A stretch of DNA of 13,127 nucleotides from VFMC01 sp037131575 (GCA_037131575.1 JBAXQV010000080.1:1-13127), one strand, 5' to 3'. Shown: positions 1 through 7,481, counted from the stretch's first letter. Numbers and translations: made by a program. The notes: a model not told the origin generated them from the sequence alone.

Positions 1-516
1 ACGCCCACCACCGTTGCATCGGGAGGTTCGACGCCTGCTGGTGGCACGACGCCTGCTGGTGGCACGACGCCTGCTGGTGGCACCACGAAGCCGGGTGTCA
101 CCACACCTGGCGGTGGCACCGTCAAGCCCGGAGCCACCACGATTCCGGGTGCTACCACGATTCCGGGTGCTACCACGATTCCGGGTGCTACCACGATTCC
201 GGGTGCCAGCACCGTTCCCGGCGACACGATTGCCCCGACTGATGGCTCGGGTACCGGCGACACCACGCCGGCCGTGGTCGACGGTGGCGGAACTGGTGGT
301 CAGCAGTGCGACCCCGCAACGGGCACGTGCGACGGCACCACCGCCGAATCGGGCGCGCCCGCCCCCGGCGCCATCGTGCCGTCGGTGTTGCCGGCCGACT
401 CGAACTCGGGCACGTCGCTGGGGCTGGTGCTGCTGGTGGGCTTGCTCACCGTTGGTTTGGTCACGGCGCCAGCCCTCGCGTGGCGTTACTTCTCGAACGC
501 AAGGCCCGCGCCATGA
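1..516 (+). CDS. C-terminal part of a Thr/Pro/Gly-rich membrane-anchored surface protein (5' truncated)
   Basis: The reading frame is open from base 1 to a TGA at 514-516, so only the last 171 residues are seen. The visible part is a low-complexity extracellular stalk: three TTPAGG-type units, four TTIPGA units, then Gly/Thr-rich sequence with a C-x6-C pair (QQCDPATGTCDG). Near the end is one hydrophobic helix (about residues 139-159, GTSLGLVLLVGLLTVGLV...) and a short tail with Arg. The layout (stalk, one helix, short basic tail) matches the C termini of the next three genes, so the protein is probably anchored in the membrane with its missing N-terminal part outside. A related N-terminal domain could lie upstream, but this cannot be seen. 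Its stop overlaps the next start by ATGA (513-516), which implies translational coupling. No clear LPxTG motif is present; LPADS before the helix is not a sorting signal. Its function is unknown. Confidence 0.8.
   Translation, partial: TPTTVASGGSTPAGGTTPAGGTTPAGGTTKPGVTTPGGGTVKPGATTIPGATTIPGATTIPGATTIPGASTVPGDTIAPTDGSGTGDTTPAVVDGGGTGGQQCDPATGTCDGTTAESGAPAPGAIVPSVLPADSNSGTSLGLVLLVGLLTVGLVTAPALAWRYFSNARPAP
28..81 (+). repeat. 18-bp tandem repeat, 3 copies, coding TTPAGG
   Basis: Three consecutive 18-nt units (28-45, 46-63, 64-81) read acgacgcctgctggtggc; the first differs only in its first codon (tcg). The period is a multiple of three, so copy-number changes would keep the frame and only alter the length of the surface stalk. 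Confidence 0.9.
136..207 (+). repeat. 18-bp tandem repeat, 4 copies, coding TTIPGA
   Basis: Four near-identical 18-nt units (136-153, 154-171, 172-189, 190-207) read accacgattccgggtgct; the last unit ends gcc instead of gct. This is a second in-frame minisatellite in the same stalk, with a different unit but the same 6-codon period. Confidence 0.92.
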
Positions 517-3284
517 GGCGAGTATCGATGAGATTGTCCCGCCGTTCTCATGCCTGGCTCCTTGGCCCCGTGGCCGTGGGCCTGCTGCTCATGTCGTCGG
601 GTGGTGGCGCCAGCGCCACCGTGGCGAACATCGCCGACGGATCCGCCGGCAGCCAAGGTATCGACACGACGTTGCCGGCGACCGATTCGCAGGTCACCGT
701 GAATGGTCGCGGTGCCTTCGCCAACATGGCGTTCACGGTCAACCAGACCAGGAAACTGGGGAATCAGGCGATCTCGATCACGTGGACGGGTGGCACCCCC
801 ACCATCAAGGGGCCGAACCGTTTCGGCGAGCATTTCGTGCAGATGATGCAGTGTTGGGGCGACGACGATGGCACCAACCTCGCGAACCCAGGCCCTCCGC
901 CAGAACAATGCGAGCAGGGCGCCACCTCCGGGAAGTTCGGAGGGGTTCCACCTGCGGTGGTTCCGGCCGGCTCGGCGAGTACTCGCGAAATCAGCCAACT
1001 TGGCTGGGAGAACTACGACCCGTCGGTCGGCGTGTTCGAGCCCAAGTACGGCGCTCAATGGTTGCCGTTCCGTGCCGTCGATGGCAGCGAAGTGAAGATT
1101 CAGATCGACCCGAAGTTCAATCCCTCCTTCGGCGGTGGCAACTACTGGCTCAACCCCTTCTTCAACATCGTCACCACGAACGAGCTCGTCGGCGCCGTCA
1201 CCAACTCGGAGGGCAAGGGAGCCGAACTGTTCCGAGTGGAAACCGGGCTCGAGTCGACCGGCCTCGGTTGCGGCCAGAAGGTGCAGCGGGCCGCAGACGG
1301 AAGCAAGAAGATCCCGAAGTGTTGGCTCGTCATCGTGCCTCGCGGTTCGGCACAGACGGAGAATGCTGGGACGCCCGCCAGCGGTGAATACGCCAGTCAG
1401 CTCGGTGTGGCGACGTCGCCCATCCAACCAGCGGCATGGAAGAACCGAATCTCAATTCCTCTCGACTTCAACCCGGTCGAATCGCCTTGCACGTTGGGAA
1501 GCGACGAACGAGCGATCTCAGGGTCTGAGCTCGCACAGACTGCGGTGAGCAGTTGGCAGCCGGTGTTGTGCTCGGGTGGCGCCTCGCGGCCCTACTCGTT
1601 CTCGCAGCTTCCCGATTCGACAGCACGCGATCAGCTCGCCACGGCGGCGCCGGGCGCACCAGGCATGGTCATTGTTTCCCAGCCACTTTCGGCCGACGAC
1701 GTCGACCCGGCAGAGCCACTGGTGTACGCCCCAATCTCGCTTTCGGGTCTCACCATCGGGTTCAACATCGAGCGGTACCCCTCGCTCGATGCTCCAGATG
1801 CGCAGATCGCTCTCAGTGGTGTTCGCGTTGCCGACGTCAACCTTACGCCCCGTTTGGTGGCGAAGATGCTGACTCAGTCGTACAAATCGGCCGTGAGGAT
1901 CGGTGGGTCGAATCCAGGGTATTCATGGCTGGGTGCCAACCCGGACGACATCACGGGCGATCGGGAATTCCTGCGCTTCAACCCCGAGTTCAAGAACTTG
2001 TCCACCACCGACTTCCGGCTGTCGAGCAGCATCCTGATCCCCGATCGCACCTCTGATGCTGCTCAGCTGCTCTGGCGTTGGATCCTTGCTGACCCGAAAG
2101 CCAAAGCGTGGCTCGATGGACAACCCGACGAGTGGGGCATGAAGGTGAATCGGGCCTACGCGACTGACGCGGCTGCCAACTCGAACGGGGTGCCATTCGG
2201 ATCGCCGGTGCCCGATCGCTTTCCGAAGAGCGACCCCTACTGCTACCAGGAGCCCAAGTTGCCCGGCGGTGTCACACCGCCCGTACTCTGTGGAACCGAC
2301 TATGTGCCGTATCGATCTTCCCTACGAGATGCTGCTCAGACCGTTCGTCTTGCCGCAGATGGGGCGAAGATCGTACTGAACTCCTTCGCCGTTTCGCCGT
2401 CGACCGCGTGGCAGCGAACCGACCCGCAGTTCCTTGGGCGTCGTTGGATCATGGGCGTCACCGATACAGCGTCGGCGAGCAAATTCGGCCTTCAGATGGC
2501 CAGGCTCAGTCGTGCTGGCGACGACGGCGATACCCCAACCTTCATCGCCCCGAATGACGCGTCGTTGAATGCAGCTCTCACCGGTATGTCGGCAGTTGGT
2601 TCCACGAACGTATTGGTGGCCGACCCCTCGAAGCCAGCGCCTGGCGGCTACCCGTTGGCGATGCTCACCTACGCCGCCATCTCACCACTGACGCTCGATA
2701 CGCAGGCTCGCAGCGACTACGCCAGGTTCATCGATTACGCGGCAGACGCCGGACAGGTGGTGGGCTTCGACATCGGCCAGCTTCCTCGGGGCTACACCCC
2801 GCTCACCACGGCGCTGGCTGCACAAGCCAAGAGCGCTGCTTCTTTGGTGCGAACGATGCAACCGCCGTCGCCACCCACATCGACGACAGCACCCACCGCT
2901 ACGTCTGCGCCCACCACCAACCGGCCGGTCACGACGAGCCGGCCGGTCACGACGAGCCGCCCGGTCACGACGAGCCGCCCGGTGTCTACCACCACCCCGC
3001 CCGACACAACCGAGGGTGCTGTGGTCGAGGTGACCACCGAAGTTCCCACCACCCAGGCGGTGCCGGCCACCTCTGTGGTCGAACAAGCCGGGCCCGTTAC
3101 CACTGTCGAGCCGAGGCCGACGCCGGCGACGAAGGCACCTGCAAGCCGGTTCGCAGTGGCTGGCCTCGGAGTACTCGCGCTTGGTTCGGCGCTCGGAGCG
3201 CTCGAGATATCAAAGCGACCACGGCGGCCAACCTCGAACCTCACCGTCGAATCGACTCCACCATCAGCGGGAGGGTCGTCATGA
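513..3284 (+). CDS. Large PstS-like substrate-binding-type surface protein with C-terminal membrane anchor
   Basis: This is a 923-residue protein from the ATG at 513, chosen for its ATGA overlap with the upstream stop and because it gives a good signal peptide (basic start, hydrophobic core about 15-27, likely cut after ASA at 35). An in-frame ATG at 528 is an alternative. Residues about 40-380 are Cys- and Trp-rich (QCWGDDDG near 114; paired cysteines). Residues about 384-784 resemble periplasmic phosphate-binding-type proteins (PLVYAPISLSGLTIGFNIER from residue 402, then LTPRLVAKMLTQSYK). A Thr/Pro linker with RPVTTS repeats (about 785-872) leads to one helix (about 880-899) and a KRPRR-type basic tail, so it is membrane-anchored rather than a free binding protein. 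At 923 residues it is more than twice the usual PstS length. Ligand binding is inferred only; phosphate is not shown. It overlaps the next gene by ATGA (3281-3284). Confidence 0.82.
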   Translation: MRRVSMRLSRRSHAWLLGPVAVGLLLMSSGGGASATVANIADGSAGSQGIDTTLPATDSQVTVNGRGAFANMAFTVNQTRKLGNQAISITWTGGTPTIKGPNRFGEHFVQMMQCWGDDDGTNLANPGPPPEQCEQGATSGKFGGVPPAVVPAGSASTREISQLGWENYDPSVGVFEPKYGAQWLPFRAVDGSEVKIQIDPKFNPSFGGGNYWLNPFFNIVTTNELVGAVTNSEGKGAELFRVETGLESTGLGCGQKVQRAADGSKKIPKCWLVIVPRGSAQTENAGTPASGEYASQLGVATSPIQPAAWKNRISIPLDFNPVESPCTLGSDERAISGSELAQTAVSSWQPVLCSGGASRPYSFSQLPDSTARDQLATAAPGAPGMVIVSQPLSADDVDPAEPLVYAPISLSGLTIGFNIERYPSLDAPDAQIALSGVRVADVNLTPRLVAKMLTQSYKSAVRIGGSNPGYSWLGANPDDITGDREFLRFNPEFKNLSTTDFRLSSSILIPDRTSDAAQLLWRWILADPKAKAWLDGQPDEWGMKVNRAYATDAAANSNGVPFGSPVPDRFPKSDPYCYQEPKLPGGVTPPVLCGTDYVPYRSSLRDAAQTVRLAADGAKIVLNSFAVSPSTAWQRTDPQFLGRRWIMGVTDTASASKFGLQMARLSRAGDDGDTPTFIAPNDASLNAALTGMSAVGSTNVLVADPSKPAPGGYPLAMLTYAAISPLTLDTQARSDYARFIDYAADAGQVVGFDIGQLPRGYTPLTTALAAQAKSAASLVRTMQPPSPPTSTTAPTATSAPTTNRPVTTSRPVTTSRPVTTSRPVSTTTPPDTTEGAVVEVTTEVPTTQAVPATSVVEQAGPVTTVEPRPTPATKAPASRFAVAGLGVLALGSALGALEISKRPRRPTSNLTVESTPPSAGGSS
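2922..2984 (+). repeat. 18-bp tandem repeat, 3.5 copies, coding RPVTTS
   Basis: Units at 2922-2939, 2940-2957 and 2958-2975 read cggccggtcacgacgagc, with cgc replacing cgg in the third; a partial fourth copy runs to 2984. They encode RPVTTS in the wall-spanning linker just before the membrane helix. The 6-codon period is the same as in the upstream gene's stalk, but the unit is unrelated. Confidence 0.9.
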
Positions 3285-4018
3285 CTTCCTCACTTCCGTC
3301 CTGTGTGTGGCGCCGGAGCTTGCGATCCGTCGTCTCTCGTGTGGTGGCCGCGTGCTCGGTTGTGCTCATCGGGTGCTGCGCGGTTGCTGCAGCCGACGAT
3401 GTCGTACGCAACCAGGCCACCATCGTGCAGGGGCACGACCAGACCAAGGAACTCGACCACGGCAACAGCACCACCGAGTTCAGCCTGCGTCTGCCCGACC
3501 CCACGTGCCCGGGCGACAGCGCCAACGACCAGTGGAAGGTGCAGACGTTCATGGTGCCGGTTGGTACCAGTGTCGACACCCTTCGCTACGGCGCCGCGGG
3601 ACCATTCGATCAGAGCGACAACCGGTGGGCTCTGTTCGATACCAAGACCGACTCGTATTCGATGCAATTCACGCTCAGGAACCCTGCGGCGGGAAGTCCC
3701 GGCACGATCCCCACACCGCCGGCGTTCGATTTCAAAGTAGTCGCACAGGCGAAGGTTCCCGCCGGCGACTACACGGTGGGCTTGGCCTGCACGTTGTTCG
3801 GCAAGACCGGCAAGGTGTGGTCTCAACAGATCACCGTCGAGTACATCGGCGACCAATTCAATTGGCGCTTGTCGACCGCTCCCCCGAGCGTGCTCACGTC
3901 ATCGAAGTCCAACTCGGTGTGGTGGGTCGTGGGCGCAATCGCCTTGGCAATCGTCGTCCTGATGCTGTTTCTCAGTCGTGTTTCCCGTCGTTCCTCTCTC
4001 TCCAAGGAGTCATCATGA
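3281..4018 (+). CDS. Secreted, membrane-anchored protein with the shared Cys-bracketed domain
   Basis: This is a 245-residue protein starting at the ATG that overlaps the upstream stop (ATGA, 3281-3284). It has a long N-terminal signal (about 1-37, ending AVAAA before DD); within it L29-I-G-C32 also fits a lipobox, so a lipid anchor is possible. Residues about 60-190 are an extracellular domain bracketed by C76 (TCPGDSAND, then QWKVQTF) and C170 (AGDYTVGLAC, then VWSQQITV). The same pattern recurs in the genes at 4015, 9195 and 11204. A single helix (about 213-231) and a Ser/Arg/Lys tail end the protein. I do not recognise a named family. The topology (signal, one domain, C-terminal helix, basic tail) would suit a membrane-held partner of secreted proteins carrying the same domain, but this is inference. 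The stop overlaps the next start by ATGA. Confidence 0.82.
   Translation: MTSSLPSCVWRRSLRSVVSRVVAACSVVLIGCCAVAAADDVVRNQATIVQGHDQTKELDHGNSTTEFSLRLPDPTCPGDSANDQWKVQTFMVPVGTSVDTLRYGAAGPFDQSDNRWALFDTKTDSYSMQFTLRNPAAGSPGTIPTPPAFDFKVVAQAKVPAGDYTVGLACTLFGKTGKVWSQQITVEYIGDQFNWRLSTAPPSVLTSSKSNSVWWVVGAIALAIVVLMLFLSRVSRRSSLSKESS
4004..4009 (+). promoter_or_regulatory. Ribosome binding site (AAGGAG) for the 4015 gene
   Basis: AAGGAG lies 5 nt before the ATG at 4015, inside the end of the upstream gene. It fixes the start at 4015 and rules out the longer in-frame extension upstream, which would read through the previous gene. Confidence 0.8.
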
Positions 4019-4968
4019 ACCCCACCCGTCCCTCGCAGTTTTCGATGCGCCAACGTGTAGTTGGGGTAGTCGGGGGCTGCGGCGTCGCTCTCTCGACGTT
4101 GATGCTTGCGGTGAGCCTCGTCACCGCCTTTGGTCCGAAGTCGGGTGCTCACGCTGCTGTGGCCTCGAGCGGGTCGGTGACCCTGACCGTTCCAGGCGGT
4201 GTTCCTGCAACAGGTGTCGGAAGCGCCACGGCGTTCAACATGACCCCTCCGCAGGGAGGGGCCTGCGAGGGCCCGGGCGGTTCTGGCTACAGGTGGCAGG
4301 CCTTCTTGGCGGCTGCTCAGGTCGACGCCTCCACGCTGACGTTTCCGGGTGGAAACGCTACGAACAGTGGATCTGGTTTCGCTGCGACGATGTTCAGCAG
4401 CGAGGGAACCCCCGTGGGCAACCAGTTCCCGTCGGCCAGCCCGAACGGCCTGATCGTCGTCCAATCGCCCTTTGCGTTCAAAGATTTCACCAGGCTTCAA
4501 TTTCCAGCAGGGAGCTACCAGATCGGCATTGCCTGCACAAAGGACAACCTTGTGCGTGGCTACTGGGCGAGCACCATCACGTTCACTACCAGCACCACTG
4601 ACCCGCTGGGGCTCACGTGGGCACCCGCGGCGACACCGCCGCCCACGACGACGACTACCACCGTCGCCTCGACGACGACCACCACGCTGGCCGCCACGAC
4701 CACGTCGTCGAGCACCACCACCACGGTGAGGCCCTCCACCACGCTGGCTGGCTCCAGCACCACGGTGGCTGCCAGTTCCACCACGGTGGCCGGCGCAGGT
4801 GGCCCCACCAGCACCGTGTCGGTGAACACGCTGCCGGCGAGGATTCCGACGACCGGTAGTTCGTCGACCGTCATGATCGGCCTGTGGGCAGTGCTGCTGC
4901 TCATCTTCGGCCGCATGGCACTGGTGTTGTCGCGGCCCGTGCGAGTGCTGCCTCCGAAGTCGCGTTGA
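4015..4968 (+). CDS. Secreted protein with the shared domain, Thr-rich stalk and IPTTG sorting-like C terminus
   Basis: This is a 317-residue protein with start set by AAGGAG and the ATGA overlap (4015-4018). It has a long signal peptide (about 1-48, cut near SGAHA). The shared domain spans about 52-200: C84, then GYRWQAFL; the middle motif QFPSASPNGLI, close to QFPAASPSGLI in the 9195 gene; C174 in AGSYQIGIAC; then YWASTITF. A low-complexity Thr/Ser/Pro/Ala stalk (about 204-270) follows. The C terminus has I277-P-T-T-G281, a hydrophobic helix (about 286-305, interrupted by R300), then a basic tail (SRPVRVLPPKSR). This order matches a sortase sorting signal with Ile replacing Leu of LPxTG. 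A sortase homologue starts 2 nt after the stop, but it lacks catalytic residues, so covalent anchoring by that neighbour is doubtful; the protein may simply stay membrane-anchored. Confidence 0.85.
   Translation: MNPTRPSQFSMRQRVVGVVGGCGVALSTLMLAVSLVTAFGPKSGAHAAVASSGSVTLTVPGGVPATGVGSATAFNMTPPQGGACEGPGGSGYRWQAFLAAAQVDASTLTFPGGNATNSGSGFAATMFSSEGTPVGNQFPSASPNGLIVVQSPFAFKDFTRLQFPAGSYQIGIACTKDNLVRGYWASTITFTTSTTDPLGLTWAPAATPPPTTTTTTVASTTTTTLAATTTSSSTTTTVRPSTTLAGSSTTVAASSTTVAGAGGPTSTVSVNTLPARIPTTGSSSTVMIGLWAVLLLIFGRMALVLSRPVRVLPPKSR
4636..4797 (+). repeat. Low-complexity Thr/Ser coding tract (acg/acc-rich)
   Basis: This stretch is dominated by acg, acc and tcg codons, with a loose repeat of STTV-type units (for example TTLAGSSTTVAASSTTVAG). 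It encodes an extended, potentially O-glycosylated stalk between the folded domain and the membrane segment. The repeats are imperfect, unlike the 18-bp arrays in the first two genes. Confidence 0.75.
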
Positions 4969-4970
4969 TC

Positions 4971-5915
4971 ATGCACGCCACCTTGCCCCGTTCTGCTGCA
5001 GTGTCGAGTGCCCCGCCCGCCACGGGCGAGGTAACTCGTGCTGCCGCGGGGCAGGGTGTGCCGCCGCTCTCTCCGAAACTGCAACTCATCCGTGCGGTGT
5101 TGGTGCTGGTGTGTGTGCTGGCGATTGCCATGGTGCTCGAGGCGGCAGTGGTGAGCGGTGTGCAACACGCCGCAGACCAAGGCCAGTTGTTCAACCGCTA
5201 CCGGGCAGCAGTGGCCAATGGTGTGGCACCCATCGGCCCCACCGATTCCAACAACCGTCCACTTGCACTGGGCACGCCCATTGCGCACATCGATATTCCG
5301 TCGCTCGACGTGCACGAGGTGATCGTGGAAGGAACCACGTCGGGCACGTTGTTCTCGGGGCCCGGGCATCGCCGCGATACCCCGTTCCCGGGGCAGGCGG
5401 GGTGGAGCGTGGTGTTCGGCCGTCGTGCTGCCTTCGGCGGCCCCTTGGGCGATATCAGCTCGCTGAAGCCTGGCGCAGTCATCACGGTCACCACTGGCCA
5501 GGGCGAGGGCAGCTACGAGGTCATCGGGGTACGCCCGGAAGGTGCCCCGCTGCCGCCCGCACTCGCGAAGAACTCGTCGCGGCTCACCCTCGCCACTGCT
5601 GCAGGTACGGCGTTCATGCCGTCGGGCGTGTTGCGAGTCGATGCCGACCTGCAAGGTGCTGCCGTTGGCGGCGCCACACCTCTCTTCACTGCCGCATCGT
5701 TACCCAAGCGCGAACGCGAACTCGCCGGCGACTCGAGCACCCTCTGGGCTCTGGCGCTGTGGCTGCAGTTCCTCATCGTCGGTGCGGTGTGCCTGGTGTG
5801 GGCCTGGAATCGCTGGGGCAAGGCACAGGCATGGGTGGTGTTCTTCCCGTTGCTGTTGCTCCTCGGTTTGGCGGCGAGCGGCGAAGTGTTCCGTCTGCTG
5901 CCCAACCTCATGTAG
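4971..5915 (+). CDS. Sortase-fold membrane protein lacking the catalytic His and Cys (pseudo-sortase)
   Basis: This is a 314-residue protein. The ATG at 4971, 2 nt after the previous stop, is preferred over an upstream in-frame ATG (4884) that would overlap the previous gene by 85 nt. It has one N-terminal helix (about 39-62), an extracellular domain (about 63-250) and two C-terminal helices (about 258-278 and 287-307). The domain reads like a class E/F-type sortase: IAHIDIPSLDVHEVIVEGTT, GPGHRRDTPFPGQAGW, FGGPLGDISSLKPGAVITV, RLTLATAAG and GVLRVDADL. Known sortases have GHR at the His site and TLxTC at the Cys site; here these are GRR (R151) and TLATA (A210). Only the distal Arg (R222) is kept. 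Transpeptidation therefore looks impossible as in the family, leaving a binding or scaffold role as inference. The coding frame is intact with no frameshift, so it is not a decaying gene. Its tight coupling to surface-protein genes supports a role in the same assembly. Confidence 0.85.
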   Translation: MHATLPRSAAVSSAPPATGEVTRAAAGQGVPPLSPKLQLIRAVLVLVCVLAIAMVLEAAVVSGVQHAADQGQLFNRYRAAVANGVAPIGPTDSNNRPLALGTPIAHIDIPSLDVHEVIVEGTTSGTLFSGPGHRRDTPFPGQAGWSVVFGRRAAFGGPLGDISSLKPGAVITVTTGQGEGSYEVIGVRPEGAPLPPALAKNSSRLTLATAAGTAFMPSGVLRVDADLQGAAVGGATPLFTAASLPKRERELAGDSSTLWALALWLQFLIVGAVCLVWAWNRWGKAQAWVVFFPLLLLLGLAASGEVFRLLPNLM

Positions 5916-5972
5916 CACGGAAGTAACCGACATCGTGTCCCCCTCGAACATCAAGCCCCGGAGTTGCCAGTC

Positions 5973-7457
5973 ATGAGCATCGAACCCGCCCACTCAGCCG
6001 AGCATCCGTCGTCACCGGCAGCGGGGGGCCAGGCCGATACCTCCTTCGCATCGTTCCCCGAGGCGTCGGTGGTGCAACTCCTCAGCGACGACGCCACGGC
6101 GATCGACGCCGAGGTATTCGAACTTCACCCGGCGATGGCGACCGTGACGAATCGCCGCATTGCTGCCACCGACAACGAAGTGGGTTGGTCGTGGATCGTG
6201 CGCGACATCACCGCCATCATCCACGGGGTACAAGCCCCGTGGAGCATCATCGTCGTGCCCGATGTCGACGATTTCGGCGTGTCGGTGCCGCTCGATGAGG
6301 TACGCGAGTTCCGCAACGCCCTGAATGGGTTGCCCGGGGTCGAGGTGCGTTACCAAGACGGCGAGCCGCGTGTGCCCGCACTCGGCCCCGATGTCGCCGA
6401 GCTCGATGTCGCCGAGCTCTATGTCGCCGAGCCGGGTGCCGTTGAGCCGGTTGCCGTTGAGGCTGAAGTGGATGAGCCCGAAGTCGGTGAACCTGAGGCA
6501 CACGAACCCGAACCCTCGCCGTTCCTCGCCGCGCCTATCACACAGCCATTGGCTGCCATTGCGGTGGCCGAGACGGTTCGCCACCCCGATGTGCTGCTGC
6601 CGCCTCCTGCGCCCGTCGCCGAGTCGCCGCTCGAGGCACCATTGCAATCGCCTGCGCTGGTGGAAGCACCCAACATGGGCGGCCTTGCCGGGCTCGACGC
6701 ACGCGAGATCTCGGCGTGGTTCGGACCCCGATTGGTGCTCGACCGGGTGTCGCTCGACATGGCTGCAGGGGAAGTGACGGCGCTCATCGGCCCATCTGGT
6801 TGTGGCAAGTCGACCTTCCTGCGCATCTTGAACCGCATGCACGAGATGATTCCGTCGGCCGCCATGGCCGGCGAGGTGCTGCTCGACGGGCACGACATCT
6901 ACGACCCCAATCGCAAACTCACCGATGCCCGCCGCGAGATCGGCATGGTCTTCCAAAAGCCCAACCCGTTCCCCGCCATGTCGATCTACGACAACGTGCT
7001 GGCCAGCTACCGCCTCACCGGCGTGAAGGCATCGACATCGGTGAAAGACGAAGTGGTGGAAGCCTGCCTCAGCAAGGCCGGGCTCTGGAACGAAGTGAAG
7101 GATCGCCTCCGTCAGCCTGGTGGTGGCCTGTCGGGCGGCCAGCAACAGCGCTTGTGCATCGCCCGTGCGTTGGCCATCAAGCCGCGCGTGTTGTTGATGG
7201 ACGAACCATGCTCGGCACTCGACCCCACGTCGACGCGTCGTATCGAAGAGACGATCATTCAGCTGGCCTCGGAAGTGACCATCGTGATCGTCACCCACAA
7301 CATGCAACAGGCCGCCCGTGTGTCGAATCAGTGTGCGTTCTTCCTCGCTGAGCAGGGCACCCCCGGCGTGATCGTCGAGCACGGCCCCACCGCGGCGATG
7401 TTCGGTTCGCCCCAAGATCCGCGTACCAGCGACTACGTCATGGGGCGTTTCGGCTGA
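5973..7457 (+). CDS. pstB: PstB-type ABC ATPase with a long N-terminal extension
   Basis: This is a 494-residue protein. The ATG at 5973 is preceded by CGGAG at 5959-5963 (9 nt spacing); the in-frame TTG at 5964 sits too close to it. Residues 241-494 form a full-length PstB-like ATPase: Walker A GPSGCGKST (273-281), Q-loop in FQKPNPFPAMSIYDNV (Q328), signature LSGGQQQR (386-393), Walker B VLLMDEP (406-412, Glu411) and H-loop His442. The ending GRFG is typical of PstB. PstB energises phosphate import with PstS, PstC and PstA in the inner membrane. The first 240 residues are unusual: a folded region (about 15-130; strands around TVTNRRIAA and ...IIVVP, then a helix) that may be a PH/GRAM-like fold (weak), then an acidic Pro-rich linker (about 131-235) with DVAEL repeats. 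No permease gene is seen. It could serve the local PstS-like proteins, a distant PstCA, or regulation. Confidence 0.9.
   Translation: MSIEPAHSAEHPSSPAAGGQADTSFASFPEASVVQLLSDDATAIDAEVFELHPAMATVTNRRIAATDNEVGWSWIVRDITAIIHGVQAPWSIIVVPDVDDFGVSVPLDEVREFRNALNGLPGVEVRYQDGEPRVPALGPDVAELDVAELYVAEPGAVEPVAVEAEVDEPEVGEPEAHEPEPSPFLAAPITQPLAAIAVAETVRHPDVLLPPPAPVAESPLEAPLQSPALVEAPNMGGLAGLDAREISAWFGPRLVLDRVSLDMAAGEVTALIGPSGCGKSTFLRILNRMHEMIPSAAMAGEVLLDGHDIYDPNRKLTDARREIGMVFQKPNPFPAMSIYDNVLASYRLTGVKASTSVKDEVVEACLSKAGLWNEVKDRLRQPGGGLSGGQQQRLCIARALAIKPRVLLMDEPCSALDPTSTRRIEETIIQLASEVTIVIVTHNMQQAARVSNQCAFFLAEQGTPGVIVEHGPTAAMFGSPQDPRTSDYVMGRFG
6390..6434 (+). repeat. 15-bp tandem repeat, 3 copies, coding DVAEL
   Basis: gatgtcgccgagctc occurs at 6390-6404 and 6405-6419, with a diverged copy at 6420-6434. 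It encodes DVAEL/YVAEP at the start of the acidic linker of the ATPase and is followed by degenerate VEP/DEPEV units. The tract is in-frame, so length variation is possible. Confidence 0.8.
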
Positions 7458-7481
7458 GCACAACCAGACGACAACTTGATG

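Noticed and set aside
14..1387. Long + strand open frame rich in Arg/Leu repeats overlapping the first two genes
   Set aside because: Its repeats are out-of-frame readings of the 18-bp arrays, and the rest is Arg-rich shadow sequence; the true frames carry signal peptide, domain and helix features.
3181..4014. In-frame N-terminal extension of the 4015 gene
   Set aside because: It would overlap the whole 3281 gene, while a clear AAGGAG and a signal peptide mark the start at 4015.
4636..4797. Thr-rich acg/acc tract considered as a CRISPR-like or microsatellite array
   Set aside because: There is no fixed unit or spacer pattern; it is low-complexity coding sequence for a Thr-rich stalk.
4884..4970. 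Upstream ATG (4884) for the sortase-like gene
   Set aside because: It would overlap the previous gene's membrane-anchor codons by 85 nt; the ATG at 4971 fits the gap and topology better.
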